Source: Blautia coccoides (GTDB lineage Bacteria > Bacillota > Clostridia > Lachnospirales > Lachnospiraceae). From it: DNA of 64,000 nucleotides. The notes beneath the pieces were generated by a model, which did no database searches, had not been told where the DNA came from, and saw nothing but the letters and a program-made list of their open reading frames with translations. Below, one piece after another: positions 25,678 through 35,821 of the stretch. The translations under genes were made by a program, and so were the position numbers. Numbering within the stretch: position 1 is the first letter of the stretch; the number at the start of each line of letters is the position of its first letter. The stretch lies in assembly GCF_034355335.1 (NCBI RefSeq), contig NZ_CP136422.1:4684501-4748500 (forward strand), written 5' to 3'.

Positions 25678-27705
25678 CTATTTGCTTTTTTTGAGAACCA
25701 CCATATCAAAACCCTTTACAGTACCGTCGTATTCTCCATACCAGACTGTGAACGGTCCCTTCGGCAGCCGCACTTCCACACTTTCCGGATCAAAGTTCTG
25801 CACGATCAGGTAAAGCGCATCTTCCGTCTCTCTGGATGTCACTTCAATGCCGGCAGGAATGTGGTGAACATAGCGCTTGATCCCTGCCTCTTTTACCAGT
25901 TTTCTGTATAATTCATCGTAAAGACCCTGCTCAAAATCCGCACATACATAGTAAGCTTTTCCTTCACCATAAGAATTACAGGTCAGCGCCGGCATCCCCG
26001 CATAAAAATCCTTTCCGTAGGTCATGAGGACTTCCGCTCCGTTTGTTCTCACCAGATCACAGAGATGTTCACATGTATAGGTCTTTGTCATGCACAGGCC
26101 GTTTCCTTTAACCGGAACGCCGCAGTTGGTCTCCCCGTCGTACAGTCCGTCAATTTCCGTACTGCGAAGACCGCACACCTCCATAAGTCCGTGAGGGGTT
26201 CCGCCCAGGAAGCAGAGGTCAGTATCATCCACAATACCGGACCAGTATGTGAGAATCAGTTTTCCGCCTGATTTTACAAACTTCTCTGCTTTCTCCTCAA
26301 AACCTGCCCTGAACATATACAGCATAGGTGCCGCCACGATCTTATAACTGTCCAGCTCCTGCTCCATGTCAATGACATCCACATCAAGTCCCAGCTTGCG
26401 GAAAGCATAATATGACTTTTCTACAGCCTCTTTATAATACAGATTTTTATTTCTCGGACCTGCCGCGTCCTCCATGGCCCAGCGGTTTTCCCAGTCATAG
26501 ATAACCGCAGCCTGTGCAGAAGTATAGCTTCCTGCCATCTCACCGAGAGCATCCAGTGCTTCTCCCACTTCCGTAACCTCGCCGAACACTCTGGTATCCT
26601 CACCACCGTAATGGTCAATAACAGCGCCGTGGAATTTCTCGCTGGACCCCCGGCTCTGACGAAGCTGGAAATACTGTACACTGTCTGAACCATGAGCCAC
26701 TGCCTGCAGGGATGCTGCCCGCAGCATACCCGGTTTTTTCAGCTTGCTCACACTCTGCCAGTTTGTAGCTGACGGACAGGATTCCATAAGCAGAAACGGC
26801 TTTTTCAAAATGCTTCGCATAATGTCGTGCTGCATTCCTGTATCCATGGCTGTAAGAGATTCCGGTCCTTTGTGCCATGTGGGATAATTGTCCCATGTGA
26901 CGATATCCACCACGTCCTTAAATTTGTGGTAATTCAGTCCGCCGTAGTTATACATCATATTGATCATAACCGGAAGGTCTGAGCCGCCGTCTTTTACTGC
27001 CTGTGCCTCATGCCGCACAAAATCCACAGTTCTGTCTGTCACAAAGCGCTTCCAATCCAGATTTAATCCGTGAAGCCCTGATTCTCCCCTTGGAGACGGG
27101 CTTTCTATCTGTGAAAAATCATTGTAAATGTGGCTCCAGAAGGTTGTGGCCCAAGCTTTGTTCAGGGCATCTATGCTACCGTATTTTTCCTTCAGCCATC
27201 TGCGGAATTCTTCCTGACAAAGGGGACAGTGGCATTCTCCCCCATACTCATTTGACAGATGCCAGCCAATGACACCCGGATGCCTTCCGAATTTTTTGGA
27301 CAGAGCCATATTCATCTGACGCACCTTATCCCTGTATACAGGAGATGTGTAACAGTGATTATGTCTGCCGCCAAACAGATTTCTGTGCCTGTCAGCGTCC
27401 ACCCGCAGAACCTCCGGATATTTATCAGCCATCCATTTCGGACGGGCACCGGAAGGAGTTGCCAGGATCGTGGAAATACCGTTTTCCCAGAGACGATTGA
27501 TGATCTCTTCCATCCATCCAAAATTGTATGTACCCTCACACGGCTCCAGAACGGACCAGGAAAAGATACCCAGAGACACTTCATTGATCTTTGCTTTCTT
27601 AAAGTATTCTATATCTTTATCCAGGATTTCCGGGAAATCCAGCCACTGTTCCGGGTTGTAGTCCCCGCCGTGGATCATCTTGCCAAAATTAAACTCTCTA
27701 CCCAT
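25678..27705 (-). CDS. GH42 beta-galactosidase
   Basis: A 675-aa GH42 enzyme. It starts HGGDYNPEQW; the acid/base Glu is in GWHLSNEYGGECHC, with the zinc-binding Cys cluster (CHCPLC), and the nucleophile Glu is in FLLMESCPSATNW. Trimerisation and C-terminal domains follow. No signal peptide, so intracellular: it cleaves galactosides imported by the adjoining ABC system, often beta-1,4/1,6-galacto-oligosaccharides. GGAGG precedes the start. Co-transcribed with the GH2 gene upstream. Confidence 0.95.
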   Translation of the reverse strand: MGREFNFGKMIHGGDYNPEQWLDFPEILDKDIEYFKKAKINEVSLGIFSWSVLEPCEGTYNFGWMEEIINRLWENGISTILATPSGARPKWMADKYPEVLRVDADRHRNLFGGRHNHCYTSPVYRDKVRQMNMALSKKFGRHPGVIGWHLSNEYGGECHCPLCQEEFRRWLKEKYGSIDALNKAWATTFWSHIYNDFSQIESPSPRGESGLHGLNLDWKRFVTDRTVDFVRHEAQAVKDGGSDLPVMINMMYNYGGLNYHKFKDVVDIVTWDNYPTWHKGPESLTAMDTGMQHDIMRSILKKPFLLMESCPSATNWQSVSKLKKPGMLRAASLQAVAHGSDSVQYFQLRQSRGSSEKFHGAVIDHYGGEDTRVFGEVTEVGEALDALGEMAGSYTSAQAAVIYDWENRWAMEDAAGPRNKNLYYKEAVEKSYYAFRKLGLDVDVIDMEQELDSYKIVAAPMLYMFRAGFEEKAEKFVKSGGKLILTYWSGIVDDTDLCFLGGTPHGLMEVCGLRSTEIDGLYDGETNCGVPVKGNGLCMTKTYTCEHLCDLVRTNGAEVLMTYGKDFYAGMPALTCNSYGEGKAYYVCADFEQGLYDELYRKLVKEAGIKRYVHHIPAGIEVTSRETEDALYLIVQNFDPESVEVRLPKGPFTVWYGEYDGTVKGFDMVVLKKSK

Positions 27706-27720
27706 ATTGATCCTCCAACA

Positions 27721-27743
27721 GGCCGGCCTACGGTAAACCGGCC
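27721..27743 (-). repeat. GC-rich hairpin between the two beta-galactosidase genes
   Basis: GGCCGG/CCGGCC with an 11-nt loop in the 61-nt intercistronic gap. No T-run, so more likely an mRNA processing or stability element than a terminator. Confidence 0.5.
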
Positions 27744-27766
27744 CCGTTCTTTCCTGTTCTGTTTTC

Positions 27767-30700
27767 TTAAATTCCTCTGAAGCTGAAGTTAAATTCCATT
27801 TTGCCGTCTGCGTTCAGAAGATATTCCGGATGGGTCTTAGAACCCCAGCTATCATCACCTGCAATACCCATCTGTTTTGCAGATACTCTGACCACCGTGT
27901 AGTGTACTTGCGGAAGCTCAAAGGAATGCGCTGCATTTTCTATCTCGTGAGGCGTATACGGAAGTGCTGAGAATTCCATTTTATCCCCTGCAAAAAGCAT
28001 TCCTCTCCCTTTTCTGTCTGTGACACTGGCCCAGCGGACTCCTACCTTGTTGCCGCATTCCTGGGGAACCAGATATTCAGCCATATTATCAGAGACTTTG
28101 TTCCTGTAAATGCCCAGCTTTGCCCCGTGACAGCGGTCCACATACGTCTCCTCCGGCCCCATGCCGTACCATGTCACATTGTCATAGTCTGCGTCAAACT
28201 TGAACATTACGCCGAATTCCGGCATATCGCCCAGCTCCTTTACCGGTTCATAGGAGAGCACGGTTTCTATGGTTCCGTCACCATAAACTTTGTAGGCAAG
28301 GCTGCACTCTGCCGATGGAACAGATGGCATATAGTAAGTATAGGTGACCACTGCGCAGTCTTCCAAAACCTCCAGTTTAGGGATCCGGTATCCGCCCTGT
28401 GGGTCCTTGTGGTTCAGATACATGCTTGCCAGTTTCCACTGTCCGTAGCGCATGGGCATCAGATTACCGCAGTCGTTGTCCGTTGGCGCTCTCCAGAAAT
28501 TGGGCTTCGGGATTGCTTTGATCATCTCCACGCCGCCATACACATATGAAACAAGCCCCCCGTTCAGGTAAGAGAACAGAACACGGAATCCATCCCCGTG
28601 AATGCCGATGTTGTGTACACTCTTCACGATATCCATCCTGCCTCTGTGCTGTACAGCAGGTGCTTCAACCTGATATACGCCCTGTCCAAAGGCAACTTCA
28701 TGGCCTCTCTCTGCCCACAATGTGTCCTCTTTCAGACGGAAAGAGACAGTGACTGCATATTCTCCCGGCAGTGTCTGGACATCCACCGGCAGCTGGTACA
28801 CATCCTCCGAAAGAGGCGCTGTATGTGTTTCCAGGCACTCTTTTTTCAGCAGACGTCCATCCTTTTCCAAGAGTACAACACAGTCAAAGCTGTCTGTATT
28901 CACAAACAGATTTTTATTGACCACCCGTACCTTATCTTTTTCCACAACTGCGGTGATATTCTGATAGTTAAACTTCACTTCCTGCATTTTAGGAGAAGGC
29001 TCACGTTCTCCTCCGTATGCAATGCCGTTGCCGCTGAAATTATAGTCACAGGGACGGTCATCAAAATCTCCGCCGTAACCCAGGAATTCTTTTCCATAGC
29101 GGTCCTTTTTATAAATGGACTGATCAATGTAATCCCAGATAAATCCGCCCTGATATAAAGGCTCTGCATCGGTCAGATCCGTGTATTTGTGCATGGCGCC
29201 ACAGGAATTTCCCATGGCATGAGTATATTCGCAGCAGATAAAGGGTTTGCTTCTGTCCTTCTCCAAGAATTCTTTGATGCTCTCCACCGAGGGATACATC
29301 TGGCTCTCCATATCACTAGTCTCATTGTATCTGCGGTCCCAGAACACGCCTTCATAGTGTACCAGTCTTGTGGGGTCTTCCCTGCGGTAGAATTCTGACA
29401 TCTCATAGATATCCTTGCCGCCGAAGGATTCGTTTCCACAGGACCAGATCAGGATTGCCGGATGGTTCTTGTCTCTCTGATACATGGAATTTACACGGTC
29501 CAGCATCATACCCAGCCATTCCGGATGGTCACAGGGCACAACTTTATTAAGATCCGGCGCTTTTTTCTCCGCCTGGGAATCCCAGGAGCCATGGGACTCC
29601 AGGTTGTTCTCCGCGATCATGTAAAGCCCATATTCGTCACACAGATCATATATATCTGAGCCATCCGGATAGTGGCAGGTACGTATGGCATTGATATTAT
29701 TTCTCTTCATTGTGACAATATCTTTTATCAGCTCTTCCCTTGACACATGACGGCCGCTCACAGAACTGAATTCATGGCGGTTCACGCCTTTGAACACTAC
29801 TCTCTTGCCGTTCAGCGTCATGATACTGTCTTTCATCTCAAATCTGCGGAAGCCGACCCGGTATGGGATCACCTCCTTAAGGTTTCCGGCCTTGTCATAG
29901 ACCTGGAAAAGCAGGTCATAAAGCGCCGGTGATTCCGCACTCCAAAGCTGAGGCTTATCCACCTTCATGACAAGTTCTGTCTCACCGCCTAAACTGCTCT
30001 CCTCTGTCATCAGTGTTTTTCCGTCCTTTGACAAGGAAACCTTCACATTTCCTTCCGCTGAAGCCTTGAGCACGATCTCCAGATCTGCTTTAGTAAAGGT
30101 ATCATCCAGAAGTGTGCGGATCCTCATGTCCTCCACATGCACCTCAGGCACCGCAAACAGATATACATCTCTGTAGATTCCTGAAAAACGGAAGAAATCC
30201 TGGTCCTCACACCAACTGCTGCTCGTGAATTTGAAAACCTGGGCTGCCAGCTTGTTCTCCCCTTCCTTCAAATATGGGGTCAGTTCAAACTCTGACGGTG
30301 TAAACGTGTCCTCACTGTATCCCACATAATTGCCGTTGAGCCAGACAGCAATGCCGCTCTCCGCGCCCTGGAACGAGATAAAAATACGTTTCCCTTTCAT
30401 GTTCTCAGGCACTTCAAAATATTTGGCGTAGCTGGCTGTTGGATTAAACCGTGTGGGTATCTCCCCCGGCTCCAGTTCTTCCCATCCCTCCCAGGGGTAC
30501 TGTACATTGGCATACTGAGGACAGTCATATCCCTCCATCTGGATGTGGGCCGGCACATGGATATCATCCCAGGATCTGCAGCAGTAATCCATGGCCTCAA
30601 ACCCCGGAATCGTACTGTCATAGTTCTTAGCGTAATGGAATTTCCACAGACCGTTCAGACTATACCTGAAATTGTCCTGCTTCTGCTCCAATTCCTCCAT

Positions 30701-30793
30701 AGAAGCATAGTATCTGTGGTCGGAATGGGCATTTACCCTGTTTTCCTGGAACCAGGAAGGGTCTTTCACTTTCTCGTAATGAAATACTTTCAT
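27767..30793 (-). CDS. lacZ: GH2 beta-galactosidase (LacZ type)
   Basis: A 1008-aa LacZ-type enzyme with jelly-roll, immunoglobulin-like, TIM-barrel and C-terminal bgaC-type domains. Acid/base Glu is in IWSCGNESFGG and the nucleophile in FICCEYTHAMGNS. Cytoplasmic, hydrolysing lactose and related beta-galactosides to galactose and glucose. It has an AGGAGG site and lies directly after the importer genes, separated by a terminator that may allow read-through. It forms a two-enzyme operon with GH42, giving broad galactoside use. Confidence 0.95.
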   Translation of the reverse strand: MKVFHYEKVKDPSWFQENRVNAHSDHRYYASMEELEQKQDNFRYSLNGLWKFHYAKNYDSTIPGFEAMDYCCRSWDDIHVPAHIQMEGYDCPQYANVQYPWEGWEELEPGEIPTRFNPTASYAKYFEVPENMKGKRIFISFQGAESGIAVWLNGNYVGYSEDTFTPSEFELTPYLKEGENKLAAQVFKFTSSSWCEDQDFFRFSGIYRDVYLFAVPEVHVEDMRIRTLLDDTFTKADLEIVLKASAEGNVKVSLSKDGKTLMTEESSLGGETELVMKVDKPQLWSAESPALYDLLFQVYDKAGNLKEVIPYRVGFRRFEMKDSIMTLNGKRVVFKGVNRHEFSSVSGRHVSREELIKDIVTMKRNNINAIRTCHYPDGSDIYDLCDEYGLYMIAENNLESHGSWDSQAEKKAPDLNKVVPCDHPEWLGMMLDRVNSMYQRDKNHPAILIWSCGNESFGGKDIYEMSEFYRREDPTRLVHYEGVFWDRRYNETSDMESQMYPSVESIKEFLEKDRSKPFICCEYTHAMGNSCGAMHKYTDLTDAEPLYQGGFIWDYIDQSIYKKDRYGKEFLGYGGDFDDRPCDYNFSGNGIAYGGEREPSPKMQEVKFNYQNITAVVEKDKVRVVNKNLFVNTDSFDCVVLLEKDGRLLKKECLETHTAPLSEDVYQLPVDVQTLPGEYAVTVSFRLKEDTLWAERGHEVAFGQGVYQVEAPAVQHRGRMDIVKSVHNIGIHGDGFRVLFSYLNGGLVSYVYGGVEMIKAIPKPNFWRAPTDNDCGNLMPMRYGQWKLASMYLNHKDPQGGYRIPKLEVLEDCAVVTYTYYMPSVPSAECSLAYKVYGDGTIETVLSYEPVKELGDMPEFGVMFKFDADYDNVTWYGMGPEETYVDRCHGAKLGIYRNKVSDNMAEYLVPQECGNKVGVRWASVTDRKGRGMLFAGDKMEFSALPYTPHEIENAAHSFELPQVHYTVVRVSAKQMGIAGDDSWGSKTHPEYLLNADGKMEFNFSFRGI

Positions 30794-30851
30794 CTCTACC
30801 TCCTATTGGTTATCCGGCAGATATTTCCCCGCTTCCCATCTGCCATATAGT

Positions 30852-30894
30852 TAAAAAATCAGGCGGATATCTCATGAAATCAAAATATCCGCCT
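30852..30894 (-). terminator. Terminator after the galactoside importer genes
   Basis: AGGCGGATAT/ATATCCGCCT with a 14-nt loop and T6 on the minus strand. Only about 60 nt separate it from lacZ, so lacZ either has a compact promoter there or depends on read-through. Confidence 0.8.
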
Positions 30895-30946
30895 GTATAG
30901 TACATATTTTCAACAGCCCGGCATCAAAGCCGGCATCTGTCTCTTT

Positions 30947-31753
30947 TTATTTAACAGCACCTGTAATACCTTCTGCAAAGCTCTTCTGCAGACAGAAGAA
31001 TACAATTGCGGTAGGTAACGTACAGATGAGTACGCCCAGCATCAGCATACCGTAGTCAACGGTATAACCACCCAACAGGTTGGCTACCAGCATAGGCATG
31101 GTAATGGAGCTGTCTGTCTGTAAGATTACCTTTGGCCACAGGTAGTTGTTCCATGCATTCATGAACGTGATCGTCATGGCTGCCGCGTAAGTGGAACGCA
31201 TGGTCGGGAAAAACATACGGAAGAAAATCCCTGTTTCACTCAGACCGTCAAGGCGGGCCGCCTCAATAATATCATGCGGGAACGAACGGGCACTCTGCCT
31301 GAACAGCATGATCAAAAACGGCGTGGAAATAGTAGGAAGCATAAATGCTGCCATACTGTTGACCATTTTCAAAGTGGAGAACATCTTAAACAGAGGGATC
31401 ATGATAGCTGCGAAAGGAATCATCATAGCTGTCAGAAGGAGTGTCATAACAACATCCTTGCCCTTGTCATGATAGATCTCAAAGCCGTAACCTGCGATAG
31501 AACATACCAGCAGAGCCAGTACCGTCAGGATAACAGCATTTCTAAAGGAGTTCCACATAGCTCTTGCCAGGTCCTGATTGTCCAGCAGAGACTTGAAATT
31601 GGACACAATATAACCGCCTGGAATCAGTTTGCCGGCAACCACGTCCGTACTTTTATTGGTTGCTCCGCAGAACATGTAGTACAGCGGAAATACAGATAAC
31701 AGGGAAACGATCGACAGAAATACATACTGGAATATTTTTTGGCCTTTATTCAT
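30947..31753 (-). CDS. Galactoside ABC importer permease (MalG type)
   Basis: A 268-aa CUT1 permease with six helices and the EAA loop IIEAARLDGLSETGIFFRMFF. Its ATG overlaps the MalF-type gene stop by 4 nt (ATGA), so the pair is co-translated. No ATPase gene lies in the locus; a shared ATPase is expected. The substrate is taken from the neighbouring beta-galactosidases. Confidence 0.92.
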   Translation of the reverse strand: MNKGQKIFQYVFLSIVSLLSVFPLYYMFCGATNKSTDVVAGKLIPGGYIVSNFKSLLDNQDLARAMWNSFRNAVILTVLALLVCSIAGYGFEIYHDKGKDVVMTLLLTAMMIPFAAIMIPLFKMFSTLKMVNSMAAFMLPTISTPFLIMLFRQSARSFPHDIIEAARLDGLSETGIFFRMFFPTMRSTYAAAMTITFMNAWNNYLWPKVILQTDSSITMPMLVANLLGGYTVDYGMLMLGVLICTLPTAIVFFCLQKSFAEGITGAVK

Positions 31754-32643
31754 CGTTCATCACCTACTTTCATCTGGATAACTGCCAGAATTGCCACCAT
31801 GATCAGTACAATGATGGACATTGCAGCCGCATAGCCGAAGTTCGGGCTTTGTACAAAGGACGTATTGTATATGTAGTGGGACAGAGTCATAGTTGTCTTA
31901 CCCGGTCCGCCGTTAGTCAGGTTCAGAGACTCATCGAACAACTGCAGTGTACCATTTGTGGACATGATCGTTGTCAGAAGAATCGTAGGTTTCAAAAGCG
32001 GTACTGTGATCTTGAAGAATGATTGAAGCGGTGACGCACCGTCAATCTTGGCAGCCTCATATACGGAATATTCAATATTCTGCAGGCCTGACAGATAGAA
32101 TACCATATTATATCCTGTCCATCTCCAGATCAGAGCGATGATAATAACCGCCCTTGCGGTCCATGCATTTGCAAACCACATAATAGGATTCAAACCAAAT
32201 CCTCTTAAAACTGTGTTGATAAAACCATCATTTGCAAACATTGAACGGAAAATCATTGCATAGGATACAAGGGATGTTGCACAGGGAAGGAAAATCGCTG
32301 TACGGAACAATCCTTTGAACCGCAGATGCTTATTGTTCAGCATAGAAGCCAGTGCCAGTGCCATTACCAGCATGACCGGTACCTGAATGATCAGGTAGAA
32401 GAATGTGTTGAACAAACATTGTTTAAATGTAGGGTCTTTCAGAATACGGAGATAGTTCGCAGCACCTCCGAAAGTCAAATTAATACCAATACCTGTCTGC
32501 AGTGACATAATGAACGCTTTGATCATTGGATAAAAACTCATCCAACAGATCAGGGCCGTTGCCGGGATCAGGAAAATCCAGCCGGTCACATTATGTTTCT
32601 TTTCCAGAGACATCCCTTTTTTATTAGGACCACTCATAAACAT
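31750..32643 (-). CDS. Galactoside ABC importer permease (MalF type)
   Basis: A 297-aa CUT1 permease with EAA loop VYEAAKIDGASPLQSFFKIT and six helices. AGGAGG lies immediately before the ATG at 32643; a second ATG at 32637 is equally reachable. With the next gene it forms the channel for galacto-oligosaccharides or lactose. Confidence 0.92.
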   Translation of the reverse strand: MFMSGPNKKGMSLEKKHNVTGWIFLIPATALICWMSFYPMIKAFIMSLQTGIGINLTFGGAANYLRILKDPTFKQCLFNTFFYLIIQVPVMLVMALALASMLNNKHLRFKGLFRTAIFLPCATSLVSYAMIFRSMFANDGFINTVLRGFGLNPIMWFANAWTARAVIIIALIWRWTGYNMVFYLSGLQNIEYSVYEAAKIDGASPLQSFFKITVPLLKPTILLTTIMSTNGTLQLFDESLNLTNGGPGKTTMTLSHYIYNTSFVQSPNFGYAAAMSIIVLIMVAILAVIQMKVGDER

Positions 32644-32708
32644 GCACCCTCCTTTTTCATTTTTAATTATGAACAGATACAGAACTTCTTTTCTCTCCGT
32701 ACCTGATT

Positions 32709-32752
32709 CAAAAAGGCCTGCCGCTGCCTTTAATAAGCAGCAGCAGACCTTT
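32709..32752 (-). terminator. Intercistronic terminator or attenuator after the binding-protein gene
   Basis: A 16-bp stem (AAAGGTCTGCTGCTGC with GCAGCGGCAGGCCTTT, two G-T pairs) followed by TTTTT, between the binding-protein and permease genes. Partial read-through would give excess binding protein. Confidence 0.75.
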
Positions 32753-32795
32753 CATTTCTTAGAAATAAAGAATCAATTCAGGGGTCTTTTATTGA

Positions 32796-34172
32796 TCAGC
32801 CGCCCATTGTGAAGTCTACAGTGTCCTGAGCTTCCTGAAGTGCGGTTCCGATGTCAGTACCCTGCTGTGTAATCTGGGAAAGTGCAACACCGATAGCGTC
32901 ACGAGCGTCGTAGTAGAACGGTCCTGTAACGTTAGAAGGTGTCTTGGTAGCAAAGTCTACGATCTTAGCATATACTTTGTCATTTGAGAAGAACGGAACT
33001 TCCTGATTGTAAACATCAGAATCACCAGCCGGTGCCCATGTTGCCAGTGCGCCCTTTGAAATCAGGTCATCATAAAGTTCTGTGCTTCCGCCGAATGTGG
33101 ATTTCAGGAAATCTACGGCTAAATCCGGTTTTTTACAGTTGGATGTAACTGCCCATGAAGAACCGCCATTGTTGGAGTAATTACTTGCCTCACCAACGCC
33201 TTCCATCTTAGGCATATTTGTGATAGCCCATTTTCCGGACTGATCATCCTGTGCTGTTACAGTAGCCATGATCCAGCATCCATTGATAACGCCTGCAACT
33301 GTACCGTTGTTGATAGATGCAACATACTGATCCCAGTCAGTTACTTCAAGTAATGTGCCGTCTTTTACCATCTGAGAATAAATCTCTACAGCTTTCTTAA
33401 CAGCTTCATTGTCAACGATATTTGCTTTTCCGTCTTCTGTGAAGCAGGAAGCTCCCACAGACTGGATCATCATCATGATAATATCGGTAGAACCTGCCTG
33501 CTGTGTCAGCAGAGGCTGTCCTGTTTTTTCTTTGACAACTTTAGCTTTTTCCATAAAGTCATCCCATGTGATATCTGTAAAGTCATCTACAGTATATCCT
33601 GCCTCTTCCAGCATATCTGTTCTGTAGCAGCTGATGGCAGCACCGTTATCGAACGGAACGCCGTAGTTCTTGCCGTCTAAGGTAGAGTAAGCTACTTTGG
33701 CTTCAGAGAACTGTGTAAAGTCAATACCCTTATCTGCTAAGTCAACGAAGATATCCGGGTAGTTGGTAGCGTATTTCTGGAAGGAGTTGTCCTGCATCAG
33801 GAAGATGTCAGGTAAAGTGCTTAAATCGCCTGCTGACATAGCAGTTGTCAGTTTTGTCTCAATATCATCTGACTGGATCTCTGTAACTTTAACGTTAAAT
33901 CCGTCATGATCCTTTGCATAGATCTCAGCAGCTTTATTGATTGCATAGATGTTGAAGTTCGGATCCCAGCACCATACAGTCAAAGTATTGTCATCATCTG
34001 TAGCTGCCACGGCTTCACCTGCCGCATCATCTTTTTTCTCATCTGTTCCGCTGGTATCTTCTTTTTTTGTATCACCGCCGGTGCTTCCGCTTCCGTCATC
34101 TCCGCCTCCGCAGGCTGCAAGTGAAACAACCATCATAGAAGCCAGCATAGCTGCAACAATTTTTTTTCTCAT
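32796..34172 (-). CDS. Galactoside-binding lipoprotein of ABC importer
   Basis: A 458-aa family 1 solute-binding protein. The signal peptide (MRKKIVAAMLASMMVVSL) ends at the lipobox LAAC and a Gly/Ser/Asp-rich linker follows. The start at 34172 follows GGGAGG. The body has the usual SBP features (TLTVWCWDPNFNIYAINKAA). It is first in the operon, with a near-consensus promoter, and is controlled by the AraC regulator upstream. Confidence 0.92.
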   Translation of the reverse strand: MRKKIVAAMLASMMVVSLAACGGGDDGSGSTGGDTKKEDTSGTDEKKDDAAGEAVAATDDDNTLTVWCWDPNFNIYAINKAAEIYAKDHDGFNVKVTEIQSDDIETKLTTAMSAGDLSTLPDIFLMQDNSFQKYATNYPDIFVDLADKGIDFTQFSEAKVAYSTLDGKNYGVPFDNGAAISCYRTDMLEEAGYTVDDFTDITWDDFMEKAKVVKEKTGQPLLTQQAGSTDIIMMMIQSVGASCFTEDGKANIVDNEAVKKAVEIYSQMVKDGTLLEVTDWDQYVASINNGTVAGVINGCWIMATVTAQDDQSGKWAITNMPKMEGVGEASNYSNNGGSSWAVTSNCKKPDLAVDFLKSTFGGSTELYDDLISKGALATWAPAGDSDVYNQEVPFFSNDKVYAKIVDFATKTPSNVTGPFYYDARDAIGVALSQITQQGTDIGTALQEAQDTVDFTMGG

Positions 34173-34294
34173 AAATAAATACCTCCCTTTAATTATTAGC
34201 ATCAACACATGAATGTACATACAGTCCTATCATTCGACAAATTGTTTGTGTAATATGACCATATTTCCGTTTTTTCACGGTCCAGCATATATGT

Positions 34295-34323
34295 ATATTA
34301 CATCATTTCGCCGCATATGTCAA
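34295..34323 (-). promoter_or_regulatory. Promoter of the galactoside importer operon
   Basis: On the minus strand TTGACA, 17-nt spacer, TAATAT. Just upstream, AACAAATT/ACAAAT-type words recur (ACAAATTAGACAAATGAATTG), which could be the binding region of the AraC regulator. Confidence 0.75.
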
Positions 34324-34385
34324 CAATTCATTTGTCTAATTTGTACATTGCTTATTTTTTCTGATATTTACCCGTCTCCGGGGCC

Positions 34386-35318
34386 TCACCAGCCCTTTAA
34401 AACCGATACATTATAGTTGGAAGGGTTGTCTTCTTTTCCCCTTGCCGCGCTTCTCCACTGGTGTGGAGCAGTCCCCACAATCTTCTTGAAATTACGGATG
34501 AATGTGGCTGATGCCTGGAATCCAACCTTAACGGCAATGTCCTCCAGACGTTCATCTGATTTTGCCAGAAATTCACATGCCCGCTCAATCCGTACAAGAT
34601 TCACATATTCTGCCGGAGATGTATTCATATATTCTGTGAACACTCTCCTGAAATGTGTCTCGCTCATATGGCAGATCTGAGCCAATTGTCCTACCTTTAT
34701 CTCTTCCTGATAATGTTTTTCTATGTAATCCAGAACTGCCAGGATACTGTTCAGGCTTCCGTCATCTATGACTTTTGCCTCCGGCACACTGTCCGCAGGA
34801 TTCATCCTGGCTATTTGAAGAAGCAGTGTGAGCAGGCATCCCTGCACGCTCTCCAGATAAAACTCCTCTTTGTTCCGCATCTCATTCAGAATGACACGGA
34901 CAAGCGCATCGATCTCCGGCGCCTCTTCCCTGCTGGTCAGAAACATACGGCTGTGAAGCCGTTCAAGCACCGTATTGGCATACACAGGTTTGTCTGCGTA
35001 TACTGTCTTCAAAAAACGCTCCGTGTCTATAAAAAGGTATTCCCAACTGTCAAAGACTTCGTCTCTTCCCGTTGTGTGATGCGGGAAATTCTTGGGGATC
35101 ACCGTGATCGTGCCCTCCCCATACCTGACGTCCTCTTTTCCCAGGTGCATAACACCCTCGCCATAGCAGCAGTAACCTATCTCCATATAGTTATGAAAAT
35201 GCATTGGATCACTTCCATACCTAGTTACCCAGCGTTCACCCATAAGTGCAATCAAAGGCACACGCTGCGGAATCTCATAATACCGGAATTCTACGTATTC
35301 TTTTTCTTTCTTCTTCAT
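34386..35318 (-). CDS. AraC-family regulator of the galactoside locus
   Basis: A 310-aa protein: cupin sensing domain with HFHNYMEIGYCCYGEG in the first 110 residues, and a C-terminal double helix-turn-helix (LEDIAVKVGFQASATFIRNF and GTAPHQWR). Located directly upstream of, and on the same strand as, the galactoside importer and beta-galactosidase genes, which it probably activates when a galactoside binds. Confidence 0.9.
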   Translation of the reverse strand: MKKKEKEYVEFRYYEIPQRVPLIALMGERWVTRYGSDPMHFHNYMEIGYCCYGEGVMHLGKEDVRYGEGTITVIPKNFPHHTTGRDEVFDSWEYLFIDTERFLKTVYADKPVYANTVLERLHSRMFLTSREEAPEIDALVRVILNEMRNKEEFYLESVQGCLLTLLLQIARMNPADSVPEAKVIDDGSLNSILAVLDYIEKHYQEEIKVGQLAQICHMSETHFRRVFTEYMNTSPAEYVNLVRIERACEFLAKSDERLEDIAVKVGFQASATFIRNFKKIVGTAPHQWRSAARGKEDNPSNYNVSVLKGW

Positions 35319-35344
35319 CTGCAGGCCCTCATTTCCATAATAAA

Positions 35345-35768
35345 CTAATCTTTATACTTTAGCTTATCATAGCCGCTTGGACTTCGTCAAATTTTTAAGG
35401 GCTTGTTAAAAAAAACGTACAACTTCGGTTATTGTGGATTCTCTCAGACTTTTCTTATAAGGAATTCCCCCTTGTCCAGGATTTTTTTCCGATCACCATT
35501 GTCAATCGGCCTAATCGCCTTGGCTTTTACCCCTCGGTTTTCATCAATTATACCATCATATCTCCGCTTATTTTACTCATAATCGATTCGTTTTTTTGCA
35601 TTTTCAATCATTTTTAGCAGTTTTGCTCCCATCTTTTTGTGTCATGTGCCAGGTTTTTTGTAAACTCCCACCCAAAAAACTGACCAATCCAAAGGAAATA
35701 CCGGCACTTTTACGAAAAATACACGTCAGGACACCTGCGCCAAAGAGAGCATGAGCCACAGAACATGC
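35345..35768. other. Gene-free stretch, about 420 bp
   Basis: Pyrimidine-rich, with no ORF bearing an SD and no repeats or RNA hairpins of note. It probably holds the AraC promoter at its left end; TTGACG is present near 35380 on the minus strand but with a poor -10. Confidence 0.5.
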
Positions 35769-35808
35769 AAAAAGGCTCCCGCACAGCCTGTATGCTGCCG
35801 CGGAAGCC
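35769..35808 (-). terminator. Terminator of the small gene at 35822
   Basis: GGCTTCCGCGGCAGC pairs with GCTGTGCGGGAGCC apart from isolated mismatches, and is followed by TTTTT on the minus strand. Confidence 0.75.
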
Positions 35809-35821
35809 CATCTCTTTTTAT

